64,000 bases of DNA from NCBI RefSeq assembly GCF_003058085.1, contig NZ_QBUD01000012.1, positions 1 to 64,000 on the forward strand, given 5' to 3'. A program made the translations under genes and the position numbers. This document shows positions 25,811 to 35,291 of the stretch, in pieces. Every line of letters begins with the position of its first letter. The first letter of the stretch is position 1. The notes beneath the pieces were generated by a model, which did no database searches, was not told the origin of the DNA, and saw nothing but the letters and a program-made list of their open reading frames with translations. This stretch comes from Yoonia sediminilitoris. GTDB lineage: Bacteria > Pseudomonadota > Alphaproteobacteria > Rhodobacterales > Rhodobacteraceae.

Positions 25811-27340
25811 TCACAGTAGCGTTCCTATCCAGACCGCCGCGCCCACAATTGCGCCCCCCAAAAACATCCAGGCCAGCGGCGTCAAAGGGCGCTGCGGTTT
25901 GGGCGGCGGGGGTGGATTGTTGAAACGGATCAACGTTTCTTCGGCATATTGCGGCAACTGCGGGCCGAAACGCGAAAGAATACGCGCTGTCTTTACCAAA
26001 TCCCGCATGAGTGCCTTGGGGCCGATACTCTCTTTGATATAGTCCTCGACCACAGGCTTGGCGACTTGCCAGATATTCATATGTGGGTCCAATGACCGCG
26101 CAACCCCTTCGACGACGACCATCGTGCGTTGCAACAGGATCAATTCGGTGCGTGTTTCCATGCCGAAGCGTTCCGTCACTTCGAACAGATAATTCAGGAG
26201 GCGTGCCATCGAAATGCGACTTGCATCCATGCCAAAAATTGGTTCGCCAACGGCGCGCAAAGCGCGGGCGAATTCATCGACATCACGGTTGGCGGGCACA
26301 TAACCAGCCTCAAAATGGACCTCTGCGACCCGCTGATAATCCTTGCGGATGAAGCCAAACAAAATTTCCGCATAGACACGGCGGGTGTATTCATCAATCC
26401 GCCCCATGATCCCGAAATCATAGGCAATGATGTCACCGTTTGCGGCGACCTTCAGGTTACCCTGATGCATGTCGCCGTGAAAATATCCATCTCGCAACGC
26501 GTGGTTCAAGAATAGTTGCAGCACACGTGTTGCAAGGACCCGTCTGTCGTGACCCGCGGCATCAAGAGCCAGATTTACCCCGATGTTAGTTCCTTCTGCC
26601 CAGTCAAGGGTCATCACCCGGCGACTGGATAAGTGCCACCGGATCGAAGGCACCTGAAACCCGGTATCACCGTCCGTATTTTTGGCGAACTCCGCGGCAG
26701 CAGAACTTTCCAGCCGCAGGTCAAGCTCTCCCATGACCACCCCTTCGAAATGGGTGATGACTTCCATGGGGCGCAAACGGCGGGATGATGGAGACAGCAC
26801 TTCGATCGCACGGGCTGCAAAGAAAAATGCATCGATGTCGGTGCGAAAGGCCCTTTCAATGCCGGGTCGCAAAATCTTGACCGCAACGGCCTCACCTGTG
26901 TCGGAAAGGTGCGCCTTGTGGACCTGTGCGAGCGATGCAGCGGCGACAGGTTCGGAGAATGACGAAAACAGCGCGTCGAATGGCTGGCCCAACTCGCGTT
27001 GAATTTCGGCCTTTGCTTCGCGCATAGAAAACGGCGGCAGTTTGTCCTGCAGGACGCGCAGTTGTACAGCCAGATCATCGCCGACCACATCGGGGCGGGT
27101 GGACAGGATCTGACCAAATTTGATGTAGGCCGGTCCGAGCGCAGTAAGCGCGCGCGGGGCAGGAGGCATTGACAGGTCCCCCCGATAGCCCAGCCATCGA
27201 AATGGCCAGGCAAGCGTGCGAAATGTGATCCGCAACAAGGGCCCCGCATCAAAGGCATCGAGCACGACTTTCATCGCGCCCGTTCTTTCCAGTGTCGCTC
27301 CGGTACGGATCAGCCGTATTATATTGTGAGGACCGCGCAA
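25811..27340 (-). CDS. ubiB: Ubiquinone biosynthesis protein UbiB
   Basis: A 509-residue ABC1/ADCK-family atypical kinase/ATPase needed for ubiquinone synthesis. Family marks: LGPAYIKFGQILSTRPDVVG (the KxGQ motif), ASLAQVHKAHLSDTGEAVAV, then HGDMHQGNLKVAANGDIIAY and DFG at the catalytic core; two hydrophobic helices at the C-terminus anchor it (WMFLGGAIVGAAVWIGTLL). I place the start at the TTG at 27340, giving the usual opening M-R-G-P-H-N-I-I-R-L, just after the ubiE stop; an upstream ATG lies inside ubiE. The GGAAA about 8 nt upstream is a modest ribosome binding site. Confidence 0.93.
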   Translation of the reverse strand: MRGPHNIIRLIRTGATLERTGAMKVVLDAFDAGPLLRITFRTLAWPFRWLGYRGDLSMPPAPRALTALGPAYIKFGQILSTRPDVVGDDLAVQLRVLQDKLPPFSMREAKAEIQRELGQPFDALFSSFSEPVAAASLAQVHKAHLSDTGEAVAVKILRPGIERAFRTDIDAFFFAARAIEVLSPSSRRLRPMEVITHFEGVVMGELDLRLESSAAAEFAKNTDGDTGFQVPSIRWHLSSRRVMTLDWAEGTNIGVNLALDAAGHDRRVLATRVLQLFLNHALRDGYFHGDMHQGNLKVAANGDIIAYDFGIMGRIDEYTRRVYAEILFGFIRKDYQRVAEVHFEAGYVPANRDVDEFARALRAVGEPIFGMDASRISMARLLNYLFEVTERFGMETRTELILLQRTMVVVEGVARSLDPHMNIWQVAKPVVEDYIKESIGPKALMRDLVKTARILSRFGPQLPQYAEETLIRFNNPPPPPKPQRPLTPLAWMFLGGAIVGAAVWIGTLL

Positions 27341-27341
27341 A

Positions 27342-28094
27342 TTACAGTTTCCAACCCGAATGCAGTGCCGCAACACCCATCGTCAGATTGCGGTATTTCG
27401 CGTTCCCGAAACCAGCATCACGCACCATGCCGAGAAAAGTTTCCTGATCGGGAAACTTGCGGATCGATTCCACCAGATATTGATAGCTGTCCCTGTCCCC
27501 TGCGATCATCTGCCCCATCCGGGGGATCACGTTAAAAGAATAGGCATCATAAGCCGCCTGCATCATCGGGTTGGGAATTTGCGAGAATTCCAGCACCATC
27601 AAACGCCCGCCCGGTTTCAGGACGCGGTATGCTTCTGCCAGCGCATCCTGCGGGCGGGTCACATTTCTGATTCCAAAGCTGATCGTGTAGGTGTCAAAAG
27701 TATTTGCATCAAAGGGTAGCGCCATCGCATCACCCACCACCCAGTCAAGACTATCTGACAGCCGTTCGGCCTCGGCCCTTTTGCGCCCTTCGATCAGCAT
27801 CGGCTCAGTCAGATCCAGCACCGTGGCATGGCCGTGCCCCGCACGTTTCAAAAACCTGAATGACACATCACCCGTCCCGCCAGCCACATCCAGCAAGCGC
27901 TGTCCGGGGCGCGGCGCAAGCCAGTCCATCATGGCGTCTTTCCAAATCCGGTGCACACCGCCCGACATGACATCGTTCATAATGTCGTACTTGCTTGCCA
28001 CCGACGAGAATACACCCTGCACCCGGCCAGCCTTTTCGTCTTCACGCACCGTCTCGTACCCGAAATGGGTCGTCGTATCTGGCTTTTCGCTCAT
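27342..28094 (-). CDS. ubiE: Ubiquinone/menaquinone C-methyltransferase UbiE
   Basis: A 250-residue SAM-dependent methyltransferase that methylates the ring carbon of the ubiquinone precursor. Marks: [20 protein letters not shown] at the start of the domain, [15 protein letters not shown] as the SAM-binding motif I, and [20 protein letters not shown] with [13 protein letters not shown]. Length is normal. It is the promoter-proximal gene of the ubiE-ubiB pair and diverges from mutM. Confidence 0.97.
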   Translation of the reverse strand: MSEKPDTTTHFGYETVREDEKAGRVQGVFSSVASKYDIMNDVMSGGVHRIWKDAMMDWLAPRPGQRLLDVAGGTGDVSFRFLKRAGHGHATVLDLTEPMLIEGRKRAEAERLSDSLDWVVGDAMALPFDANTFDTYTISFGIRNVTRPQDALAEAYRVLKPGGRLMVLEFSQIPNPMMQAAYDAYSFNVIPRMGQMIAGDRDSYQYLVESIRKFPDQETFLGMVRDAGFGNAKYRNLTMGVAALHSGWKL

Positions 28095-28241
28095 CTTGGC
28101 ATCCTGCTCGCAACTGTCAGAGATGGGTTATACCCAAGTCGCGCCAGAGACAAACTGTCAATCTGCCACGGTCACAGTTGATCTGCTATGGGCCTTTGCC
28201 GGAATAGCACTTATCTGTGTCAGACAGGAATGAGGACCCCC

Positions 28242-29093
28242 ATGCCAGAGCTTCCCGAAGTTGAAACTGTCAAAGCAGGCCTTGCCCCCGTGATGGAGGG
28301 ACAGGTGATCGCACAGGCCGACGTGAACAGGCCTGATCTGCGGTGGCCTTTTCCCGACCGGATGGCTGAAAGGCTGACGGGCAAGCGTATTTTGCGCCTG
28401 CGCCGACGATCAAAATATGTGCTGGCTGATCTGGACAGCGCCGAGACTTTGCTAATTCACCTTGGGATGTCGGGGCGTATGCTGATTTCTGGCCATACTG
28501 TGGGTGACTTTCACCACCCGCATCCGGCACCTGCGAAACATGACCATGTCGTTTTGCATATGCGGTCGGGCACCCGGATCACTTTCAACGATGCCCGTCG
28601 TTTCGGCGCTATGGACCTGATGCAGACGGCACAGCAGGATGATCACTGGTTGATCCGCGATCTGGGGCCAGAACCGTTGGGCAATCATTTTGACGAAACC
28701 TATCTGGTTGCGCAGTTGAAAAACCGGAATACGCCGATCAAATCCGCGCTGCTTGATCAGCGCATTCTGTCGGGTCTTGGCAATATATATGTCTGCGAAG
28801 TGCTGTACCGTGCTGGCATTCACCCCAAGCGCAAAGCGGGCCAGATCAGTGCGAAACGCGTGGCTGCAATGGTTCCGATTATTCGCGATGTTCTGACCGA
28901 AGCGATCGCTGCTGGTGGCTCTTCGTTGCGCGATTACAGACAGGCGGATGGAGAATTGGGATATTTCCAACATGGCTTTCAGGTCTACGATCGCGCGGGT
29001 GAAAACTGCCTAACGCCGGAATGTAAAAAGAAAATCACCCGAATCGTGCAGTCCGGACGCTCATCTTTCTTTTGTTCGCAATGCCAAAGATAA
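28242..29093 (+). CDS. mutM: Formamidopyrimidine-DNA glycosylase (Fpg/MutM)
   Basis: A 283-residue base-excision repair enzyme that removes 8-oxoguanine and formamidopyrimidines. After Met removal the catalytic Pro starts PELPEVETV. The helix-two-turn-helix [20 protein letters not shown] and the C-terminal zinc finger with four Cys (CLTPEC...FFCSQC) are complete. The ATG at 28242 is fixed by this N-terminus; an upstream in-frame ATG at 28188 would block the active site. It precedes the enoyl-CoA hydratase gene. Confidence 0.97.
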   Translation: MPELPEVETVKAGLAPVMEGQVIAQADVNRPDLRWPFPDRMAERLTGKRILRLRRRSKYVLADLDSAETLLIHLGMSGRMLISGHTVGDFHHPHPAPAKHDHVVLHMRSGTRITFNDARRFGAMDLMQTAQQDDHWLIRDLGPEPLGNHFDETYLVAQLKNRNTPIKSALLDQRILSGLGNIYVCEVLYRAGIHPKRKAGQISAKRVAAMVPIIRDVLTEAIAAGGSSLRDYRQADGELGYFQHGFQVYDRAGENCLTPECKKKITRIVQSGRSSFFCSQCQR

Positions 29094-29155
29094 CTTGATC
29101 AACGCCCCCGCTTTGGTAAGCACTGGGTCCTGACCAGCGACAAAAGGACAGTGGC

Positions 29156-29932
29156 ATGGCCTACGAAAACATTATCGTCGAAATAAGTGACAGCATTGCG
29201 ACAATCACGCTTAACCGGCCTGACGTAAAAAATGCAATCAACGCGGCATTGCTCACAGAACTTTGCGCGGCGCTGGAAGAAGCGGATAGCAACGACAAGG
29301 TGCGCTGCATCGTGCTGACTGGCTCTGACAAGGCATTTGCTGCGGGCGCGGATATCCGGGAAATGGCAGACAAGACGTTTGTGGAAGTCTACACCACCCG
29401 GTTCTTCGACGCCGAGACGACGCGGATCAACAACACGCGCAAGCCGATTATTGCAGCCGTTGCGGGCTATGCGCTGGGCGGGGGCTGCGAACTTGCGATG
29501 ATGTGTGACTTCATTATCGCTGCGGATTCTGCGAAATTCGGCCAGCCCGAAATCAATCTTGGCGTCATTGCGGGCCTGGGCGGCACGCAACGGTTGACCC
29601 GATTCGTGGGCAAGTCAAAATCAATGGACATGCATCTGACAGGACGTTTCATGGACGCCAAAGAGGCCGAAAGCTGCGGCTTGGTCAGCCGTGTGGTGCC
29701 CGCCAAGAACCTGCTGGCAGAGGCACGCGGTGCTGCCGAAAAGATTGCAGAGAAATCGCAAATCGCGGCGACTGCTGCCAAGGATGCTGTCAACCGCTCT
29801 TACGAGACGACCATGGCTGAGGGCTTGCGCTATGAGCGCGCGCTGTTCAATTCGCTGTTTGCGACCGAAGACCAGTCTGAGGGTATGGCTGCCTTTGTCG
29901 AAAAACGCGAAGCCCAGTTCCGCGATCGCTAA
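29156..29932 (+). CDS. Enoyl-CoA hydratase
   Basis: A 258-residue crotonase-fold enzyme that hydrates trans-2-enoyl-CoA in fatty acid beta-oxidation. The oxyanion-hole segment [11 protein letters not shown], and the two catalytic glutamates in [15 protein letters not shown] and [19 protein letters not shown], are all present. This is the short-chain (FadB1/Ech) type. It lies between mutM and rpsT, as in many Rhodobacterales and in Caulobacter. Confidence 0.95.
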   Translation: MAYENIIVEISDSIATITLNRPDVKNAINAALLTELCAALEEADSNDKVRCIVLTGSDKAFAAGADIREMADKTFVEVYTTRFFDAETTRINNTRKPIIAAVAGYALGGGCELAMMCDFIIAADSAKFGQPEINLGVIAGLGGTQRLTRFVGKSKSMDMHLTGRFMDAKEAESCGLVSRVVPAKNLLAEARGAAEKIAEKSQIAATAAKDAVNRSYETTMAEGLRYERALFNSLFATEDQSEGMAAFVEKREAQFRDR

Positions 29933-30184
29933 AGCCGTCGGCCTGCTGCCCACGGCGGATCAAGGTTGCACGGCATTTCCCGAAAAGCTGTGATTGCGGT
30001 TTTTTCGCAGGTCGGCGCGATCAAAAGTTGCAAAGGGCGCGCGACTCGGATAGGGGCCGCGTCAGACATGCGTGTGAGGCCCGCTTTGGCCAGATCAACC
30101 GGTTCCTAAAACCCGGTCGGGGCTTTCTTGCGCTATACAGATGGATTTTGACCCGACAACGGGCTTTAATAAAGGAAAGATCAC

Positions 30185-30448
30185 ATGGCAAACTCCCCAC
30201 AGGCAAAAAAACGCGCCCGTCAGAATGCAGCGCGCTTTGCCGTCAACAAGATGCGCCGTTCGCGCATTCGCACCTACCTGCGCGCGGTCGAAGAAGCAAT
30301 CGCATCCGGCGATGCGAAAGCCGCAGCAGATGCACTGAAAGCAGCACAGCCGGAATTGATGCGCGGTGTGACCAAGGGTGTGATGCACAAGAATACAGCG
30401 TCGCGGAAAATGTCGCGCCTCGCGGCACGCGTCAAAGCTGTCGGATAA
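30185..30448 (+). CDS. rpsT: 30S ribosomal protein S20
   Basis: An 87-residue basic protein, normal for S20, which binds 16S rRNA early in 30S assembly. It opens [20 protein letters not shown] and ends [20 protein letters not shown], both typical. AAAGGAAAG upstream marks the start. It precedes dnaA by 644 nt and is followed by an intrinsic terminator, so it is a separate unit. Confidence 0.98.
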   Translation: MANSPQAKKRARQNAARFAVNKMRRSRIRTYLRAVEEAIASGDAKAAADALKAAQPELMRGVTKGVMHKNTASRKMSRLAARVKAVG

Positions 30449-30509
30449 CCTATCCTGCCGGATTTGATGTTGGCGAATCTTGGCCGATGATATGAAAAGC
30501 ACAAAATGC

Positions 30510-30538
30510 AAAGCGCATCCTCATTGGGTGCGCTTTTG
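30510..30538 (+). terminator. rpsT intrinsic terminator
   Basis: AAAGCGCA (30510-30517) pairs with TGCGCTTT (30529-30536) around an 11-nt loop and is followed by T and G. It lies 61 nt after the rpsT stop. Confidence 0.8.
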
Positions 30539-30847
30539 TCGTTGTGTTGCACGCTTGCGCGGATTTTTGACGATTTTGAGGGAGGGGTAGATTCTTTTCC
30601 CTCAATCTCTGAGTCAAGCGCGATGTTATGTTGAAGCGTCTCCAAAGCCCTTGCTAACTTGTTCAAGCGATTCACATCGTTCCGGGGGGACGTAAAGAAG
30701 ATCGGCATTGAAATGGTGGGATTTCGGCCTGGGATAGGCGGACGGACCGACCGTAATTTTATGTCGGACTTTATGCGAGGGTAGCGCGCATCGGCAGGCA
30801 TCTGTCGGATTGTTAGCTGCCTTGGTGTCTGCGCAATTGTTGGAGGC

Positions 30848-30859
30848 TGCTCTTTGACA
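30848..30859 (+). promoter_or_regulatory. boxA-like antitermination element in the dnaA leader
   Basis: TGCTCTTTGACA differs by one base from the boxA consensus TGCTCTTTAACA used by NusB-S10 in rRNA leaders. It lies 234 nt before the dnaA start in the same direction. It may be chance, or a remnant of an rRNA-type leader. Confidence 0.3.
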
Positions 30860-31092
30860 ATAGCTGCTGTTTATGGCCCCAAGTCTGCCGCAAGGCGTTA
30901 CATGCGCGCATCTGCTTGATCCGCGACGTAGCGCCAAGGCCTATAGATTTGCTGAAAGGCACAGCCGCTCAGGCCCGCATTGGCTTGGACGGTCGTATGT
31001 CTTTTTTTCTGGTGCAGTTGATCGGTTGCTAAGGGGCGCAGACCTCGTCTGTTTTGGGGTGGAACGATGTGTAAGTGGAACGAAGGGACAAA

Positions 31093-32421
31093 ATGAACAA
31101 CGATATCTGGGCAAAAGTGCTTGCTGCTTTGAAAGGCACTTTGGGGGCGAATAATTTCTCGAACTGGATCGAACCTTTGGAATTCCTACACCTGAACGGG
31201 GGTGTCGCAACTTTCAACGTGCCGACAAATTTCATCGGCAACTATGTGAACCAGAATTTCAGTGACCAGATCATATATCAATTGAACAAGCAGGGTCAGG
31301 ACGTACAGCGCGTCAAATTCACCGTGCCGTCGCAGGCTGCCGCAAAGCCGGTCGTGCGCAAGGTCGCCGCGGCTGATGACATCGCCGGCTCTCCGATTGA
31401 TGCCCGTTTCACTTTTGACAATTTCATCGTGGGCAAACCCAACGAACTAGCTCATGCTGCGGCCCGCCGTGTCGCCGAAGGTGGTCCGGTCACGTTCAAC
31501 CCGCTGTTTCTGTATGGCGGCGTCGGGCTGGGCAAAACACACCTTATGCACGCCATCGCCCATGAATTGCAGCGTCGGTCGCCGGACCTGAACGTGCTGT
31601 ATCTGTCGGCCGAGCAGTTCATGTACCGCTTCATCACTGCCCTGCGCGAACGCAAGATGATGGATTTCAAACAGCTCTTTAGGTCTGTCGACGTGCTGAT
31701 GGTCGACGATGTCCAGTTCATGGCGGGCAAGGACAGCACGCAGGAAGAGTTCTTTCACACCTTTAACGCGCTGATTGACGGCCAAAAGCAAATCATCATC
31801 TCAGCCGACCGTGCGCCCGGCGAGATCAAGGACCTTGAAGAACGGATCAAGTCCCGTCTGCAATGTGGCCTTGTGGTTGACCTGCATCCGACGGATTATG
31901 AACTACGGCTTGGTATTCTTCAGTCAAAGGTGGACTATTACGCGACCCAATATACGGAACTGCAAATCGCGCCGGGTGTGCTGGAGTTCCTTGCCCACCG
32001 CATTTCAACGAATGTGCGGGTGCTGGAAGGGGCGCTGACCCGTCTTTTCGCCTTTGCATCCCTTGTGGGCCGCGAAATTACGCTGGAGTTGACACAGGAT
32101 TGCCTGTCTGACGTGCTCAAGGCATCAGATCGCAAGGTGACGGTCGAAGAAATCCAGCGTAAAGTTTCTGAGCATTACAACATTCGTCTCTCGGACATGA
32201 TCGGCCCAAAGCGACTGCGGACCTACGCGCGCCCCCGCCAGATCGCAATGTATCTGGCAAAACGTATGACGAACCGGTCTTTGCCGGAAATCGGTCGCAG
32301 ATTTGGGGGGCGGGACCATACCACGGTCATGCATGGCGTGCGGCGGATTGAAGAGTTGAAAGTGCTCGACAGCCAGATTGCGGACGATCTTGAACTGCTG
32401 CGGCGGGCGCTGGAAGAATAA
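31093..32421 (+). CDS. dnaA: Chromosomal replication initiator DnaA
   Basis: A 442-residue initiator ATPase. Domain I is at the N-terminus (WAKVLAALKGTLGANNFSNW), the AAA+ domain carries Walker A LYGGVGLGKTHL and Walker B DVLMVDDVQFMAGKD, and domain IV has the DNA-binding signature GGRDHTTVMHGVRRIEEL. GAAGGGAC 6 nt upstream of ATG 31093 decides the start; an in-frame ATG at 31075 would add six residues. Domain II is short. A hairpin CTTGACG/CGTCAAG (32428-32454) follows the stop but lacks a T run, so read-through into dnaN is likely. Confidence 0.98.
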   Translation: MNNDIWAKVLAALKGTLGANNFSNWIEPLEFLHLNGGVATFNVPTNFIGNYVNQNFSDQIIYQLNKQGQDVQRVKFTVPSQAAAKPVVRKVAAADDIAGSPIDARFTFDNFIVGKPNELAHAAARRVAEGGPVTFNPLFLYGGVGLGKTHLMHAIAHELQRRSPDLNVLYLSAEQFMYRFITALRERKMMDFKQLFRSVDVLMVDDVQFMAGKDSTQEEFFHTFNALIDGQKQIIISADRAPGEIKDLEERIKSRLQCGLVVDLHPTDYELRLGILQSKVDYYATQYTELQIAPGVLEFLAHRISTNVRVLEGALTRLFAFASLVGREITLELTQDCLSDVLKASDRKVTVEEIQRKVSEHYNIRLSDMIGPKRLRTYARPRQIAMYLAKRMTNRSLPEIGRRFGGRDHTTVMHGVRRIEELKVLDSQIADDLELLRRALEE

Positions 32422-32544
32422 GCGCTTCTTGACGCTGCCCCGCGTATCGTCAAGAGTTCAACTAAACGCTTGAGCCTTCGGTAAAATGCAGTACATTTTG
32501 CGTCCCGGCGGCATCAGCCACCAAGATATGTGGGAGCATGGGGA

Positions 32545-33663
32545 ATGAAATTCAGCATTGAACGCGCGGTTCTTCTCAAGGCCGTTGCGCAAGCCCAGTC
32601 GGTTGTCGAACGGCGCAACACGATTCCGATCCTTGCAAACGTGCTGATCGAGGCAGAGGGCGACGACGTACATTTCCGTGCTACCGACCTTGACATCGAA
32701 GTTGTCGACAAGGCGCCAGCAAAGGTCGAGCGCGCAGGGGCCACAACAGTGTCGGCTGTGACGCTGAATGAAATTGTGCGCAAGCTGCCTGACGGTGCAT
32801 TGGTAACGCTCAGCGAAGATGGCGCATCCGGACGCCTGACAATTGAAGCAGGCCGTTCCAACTTTTCGCTGGCGACATTGCCAAAGGAAGATTTTCCGGT
32901 GATGGCATCGTCGGAATATGCGGCGAATTTCTCGGCCCCGGCGCCGGTATTGCGGCGTTTGTTCGACAAGTCGAAGTTTGCCATTTCAACGGAAGAGACA
33001 CGCTATTACCTGAATGGCGTCTATATGCATGTCGCTGAGAGTGATGGTGGCAAGGTGCTGCGGTGCGTGGCCACTGACGGCCACCGTTTGGCCCGTATTG
33101 ATGCTGAACTACCCGAAGGTGCGGCAGACATGGCTGGCGTTATCGTGCCACGCAAAACAGTGGGGGAGCTGCGCAAACTTCTCGATGATGATGAAATGAA
33201 GATCGCCGTGTCTGTTTCAGAGACGAAAATTCGTTTTGCGACGCCGGATATTGTACTCACATCCAAAGTGATCGACGGCACTTTCCCCGATTACACCCGC
33301 GTGATTCCGCAAGGCAACACCCGCAAGCTGGAACTGGATGCTAGCGAATTCGCAAAGGCCGTGGACCGGGTGGCGACGGTATCATCCGAGAGGTCACGTG
33401 CAGTGAAGTTGTCCCTGGACGAAGATCGTCTGATCTTGTCCGTGAACGCCCCTGACAGTGGTGCCGCCGAAGAAGAACTTGCAGTCGCTTATGGTGATGA
33501 ACGTCTCGAGATTGGATTCAACGCGAAGTACCTGCTCGAGATCGCAAGTCAAGTGGACCGGGAAAACGCTGTGTTCTTGTTCAATTCGTCCGGTGATCCA
33601 ACCCTGATGCGTGAAGGCAATGATACAAGCGCGATATATGTTGTCATGCCGATGCGCGTGTGA
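32545..33663 (+). CDS. dnaN: DNA polymerase III beta sliding clamp
   Basis: A 372-residue clamp with the three-domain fold. It opens MKFSIERAVLLKAVAQAQSV and has domain marks RNTIPILANVLIEAEGDDVH, SEDGASGRLTIEAGRSNFSL, and the C-terminus IYVVMPMRV that forms part of the client-binding pocket. GGAG lies 8 nt upstream of the chosen ATG; an earlier in-frame ATG at 32530 adds five residues. It follows dnaA by 123 nt and precedes recF across an unusual pair of palindromes. Confidence 0.98.
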   Translation: MKFSIERAVLLKAVAQAQSVVERRNTIPILANVLIEAEGDDVHFRATDLDIEVVDKAPAKVERAGATTVSAVTLNEIVRKLPDGALVTLSEDGASGRLTIEAGRSNFSLATLPKEDFPVMASSEYAANFSAPAPVLRRLFDKSKFAISTEETRYYLNGVYMHVAESDGGKVLRCVATDGHRLARIDAELPEGAADMAGVIVPRKTVGELRKLLDDDEMKIAVSVSETKIRFATPDIVLTSKVIDGTFPDYTRVIPQGNTRKLELDASEFAKAVDRVATVSSERSRAVKLSLDEDRLILSVNAPDSGAAEEELAVAYGDERLEIGFNAKYLLEIASQVDRENAVFLFNSSGDPTLMREGNDTSAIYVVMPMRV

Positions 33664-33671
33664 TCGCGCGG

Positions 33672-33720
33672 AAAATTCTTCTAGAAGAATTTTGGGGTAA
33701 GAATTTTCTCGAAAATTCTT
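33672..33720. repeat. Twin 22-bp palindromes between dnaN and recF
   Basis: Two palindromes built from the same 9-base word lie side by side. The first (33672-33693) is AAAATTCTT-CTAG-AAGAATTTT, perfectly symmetric. The second (33699-33720) is AAGAATTTT-CTCG-AAAATTCTT. The word AAGAATTTT thus occurs four times in alternating orientation in 49 bases. They fill nearly the whole gap between dnaN and recF and could form two hairpins in the transcript. Confidence 0.85.
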
Positions 33721-33730
33721 GGTCGGTCAT

Positions 33731-34831
33731 ATGACGCAGCTTGCGGTTCTAAAATTGGGGCTATCCCATTTTCGGTCTCATAAGCAGGCCTCCCTTGATC
33801 TGGATGCCCGGCCATTGGCAATCTTTGGCCCCAATGGTTCAGGCAAGACCAATCTCATGGAGGCTGTATCGTTACTGTCGCCCGGCCGCGGTTTGCGCCG
33901 GGCAGGCATAGATGATCTGACGCGCAGGCCAGAAGCACTGGGATGGAAAATTACCGGCGTATTGCGATCATTGCAGCAAACGCACGAGGTTGAAACATGG
34001 GCTGAGGCTGGCAGCCCGCGCCAGCTCCGGATTGACGAGAAATCGGCGCCGCAAATCGCATTGGGTCGGATCGCCCGTATTTTGTGGCTGGTGCCGTCGA
34101 TGGATCGGCTCTGGATCGAAGCGGCAGAGGGCCGCCGCAGGTTTCTTGACCGGACAACATTGAGCTTTGAACCCAAGCATGCAGAAGCCGTCCTGTCCTA
34201 TGAAAAGGCGATGCGCGAACGTAATCGCCTGCTCAAAGATATGGTCCGCGATCCGCATTGGTACGCTGCGCTTGAGGCGCAGATGGCTGAAGCAGGTCAG
34301 TTGATCCAAGCCAACCGACAGCGCGCGATTGCTGAACTGACCGCCGCACAGGCCGCCGCAACCAGCAGCTTTCCAAAGGCCACACTTGAATTGACCGCGC
34401 CTGACCCAATTCCTGACGATCTGCAAACCGCTTTGGCGGACAATCGGCAGCGCGACATGGCCGCAGGACGCACCCTGATTGGACCGCATCGTGCGGACCT
34501 GTCTGCAATCTACGCCGACAAAGCTGTTGCTGCCAAAGACTGTTCGACCGGCGAACAAAAGGCGCTGTTGATCAGTCTGATCCTTGCAAACGCGCGCGCG
34601 CTCATTGCGGACTTTGGCGCACCGCCAATCCTGCTGCTTGACGAGGTGGCCGCCCATCTTGACGCGCAGCGCCGAGCTGCCCTTTATGATGAGATTTGCA
34701 GTCTTGGCGCACAGGCCTTCATGACGGGGACGGGCCCTGAACTTTTTGCTGAACTCGGCGCGCGGGCGCAGTATGCAGAAGTCATTGACAATGCTGGCCT
34801 TTCCCGGATCACAAAAAAGGAAAAGATATGA
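33731..34831 (+). CDS. recF: DNA replication and repair protein RecF
   Basis: A 366-residue SMC-like ATPase that loads RecA at single-strand gaps. Walker A is IFGPNGSGKTNLMEAVSLLS near the N-terminus; the signature segment STGEQKALLISLILANA and the Walker B ILLLDEVAAHLDAQRR are clear. The ATG at 33731 gives the normal RecF opening; no good ribosome binding site precedes it and the palindromes end 10 nt upstream, so translation may be coupled or slow. Its stop overlaps the next ATG (ATGA). Confidence 0.96.
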   Translation: MTQLAVLKLGLSHFRSHKQASLDLDARPLAIFGPNGSGKTNLMEAVSLLSPGRGLRRAGIDDLTRRPEALGWKITGVLRSLQQTHEVETWAEAGSPRQLRIDEKSAPQIALGRIARILWLVPSMDRLWIEAAEGRRRFLDRTTLSFEPKHAEAVLSYEKAMRERNRLLKDMVRDPHWYAALEAQMAEAGQLIQANRQRAIAELTAAQAAATSSFPKATLELTAPDPIPDDLQTALADNRQRDMAAGRTLIGPHRADLSAIYADKAVAAKDCSTGEQKALLISLILANARALIADFGAPPILLLDEVAAHLDAQRRAALYDEICSLGAQAFMTGTGPELFAELGARAQYAEVIDNAGLSRITKKEKI

Positions 34832-35268
34832 CCCCGCAGCGCGTGACCCTGATTACCCTTGGCGTTGCTGATCTGGATCGCGCCAACGCGTTCTATGGTG
34901 CGATGGGCTGGCAAGTGACCCGTGAAGTCCCCGGGCAAGTCGCTTTCTATCAGATCAACGGGATGGCACTTGGATTGTTCGGGTTAGGCGCATTGGCCAA
35001 GGATCAAGGGCGGCCCGGTGCCGCGCTGGGTACGGGGGCGATGACGTTGGCACAGAATTTCGGGACCGCCGCAGAGGTTGATGCGGCCTTTGCCAAAGCA
35101 CTTGCCGCCGGGGCGACCGCGCACAAAGCACCGGAGAAAGTATTCTGGGGCGGTTATTCTGGCTATTATGCGGTCCCTGACGGACATGTCTGGGAGGTCG
35201 CGCACAATCCTTTTTGGCCATTAAATGATGACGGCAGTCTGACTTTGCCGCTCGCTGACGCGGGTTGA
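34828..35268 (+). CDS. VOC family (glyoxalase/bleomycin-resistance fold) protein
   Basis: A 146-residue VOC-fold protein. It opens PQRVTLITLGVADLDRANAF with YGAMGWQVTREVPG, and ends with YSGYYAVPDGHVWEVAHNPF, where family members place a metal-binding acid. It probably binds a metal and a small substrate; the substrate is unknown. Its ATG overlaps the recF stop by 4 nt, so it is translated with recF. Confidence 0.9.
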   Translation: MTPQRVTLITLGVADLDRANAFYGAMGWQVTREVPGQVAFYQINGMALGLFGLGALAKDQGRPGAALGTGAMTLAQNFGTAAEVDAAFAKALAAGATAHKAPEKVFWGGYSGYYAVPDGHVWEVAHNPFWPLNDDGSLTLPLADAG

Positions 35269-35291
35269 GAACGTAGGGTGTCCGCATTGTC

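Larger units (their letters stand above)
30449..31092. other. Gene-free dnaA upstream region
   Basis: This 644-base stretch has no supported gene. It holds the rpsT terminator, four GANTC sites within 199 bases (30475, 30590, 30611, 30669) that are possible CcrM methylation sites, and a boxA-like TGCTCTTTGACA at 30848. I find no clear DnaA boxes (TTATCCACA type) and no AT-rich unwinding region, so I do not call a replication origin here. Confidence 0.6.

Noticed and set aside
30274-30801. 175-codon minus frame between rpsT and dnaA
   Set aside because: It overlaps rpsT and its terminator, has no ribosome binding site, and the sequence is not protein-like.
30449-31092. Chromosomal origin of replication upstream of dnaA
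   Set aside because: No DnaA boxes or AT-rich unwinding region visible; alphaproteobacterial origins often lie away from dnaA.
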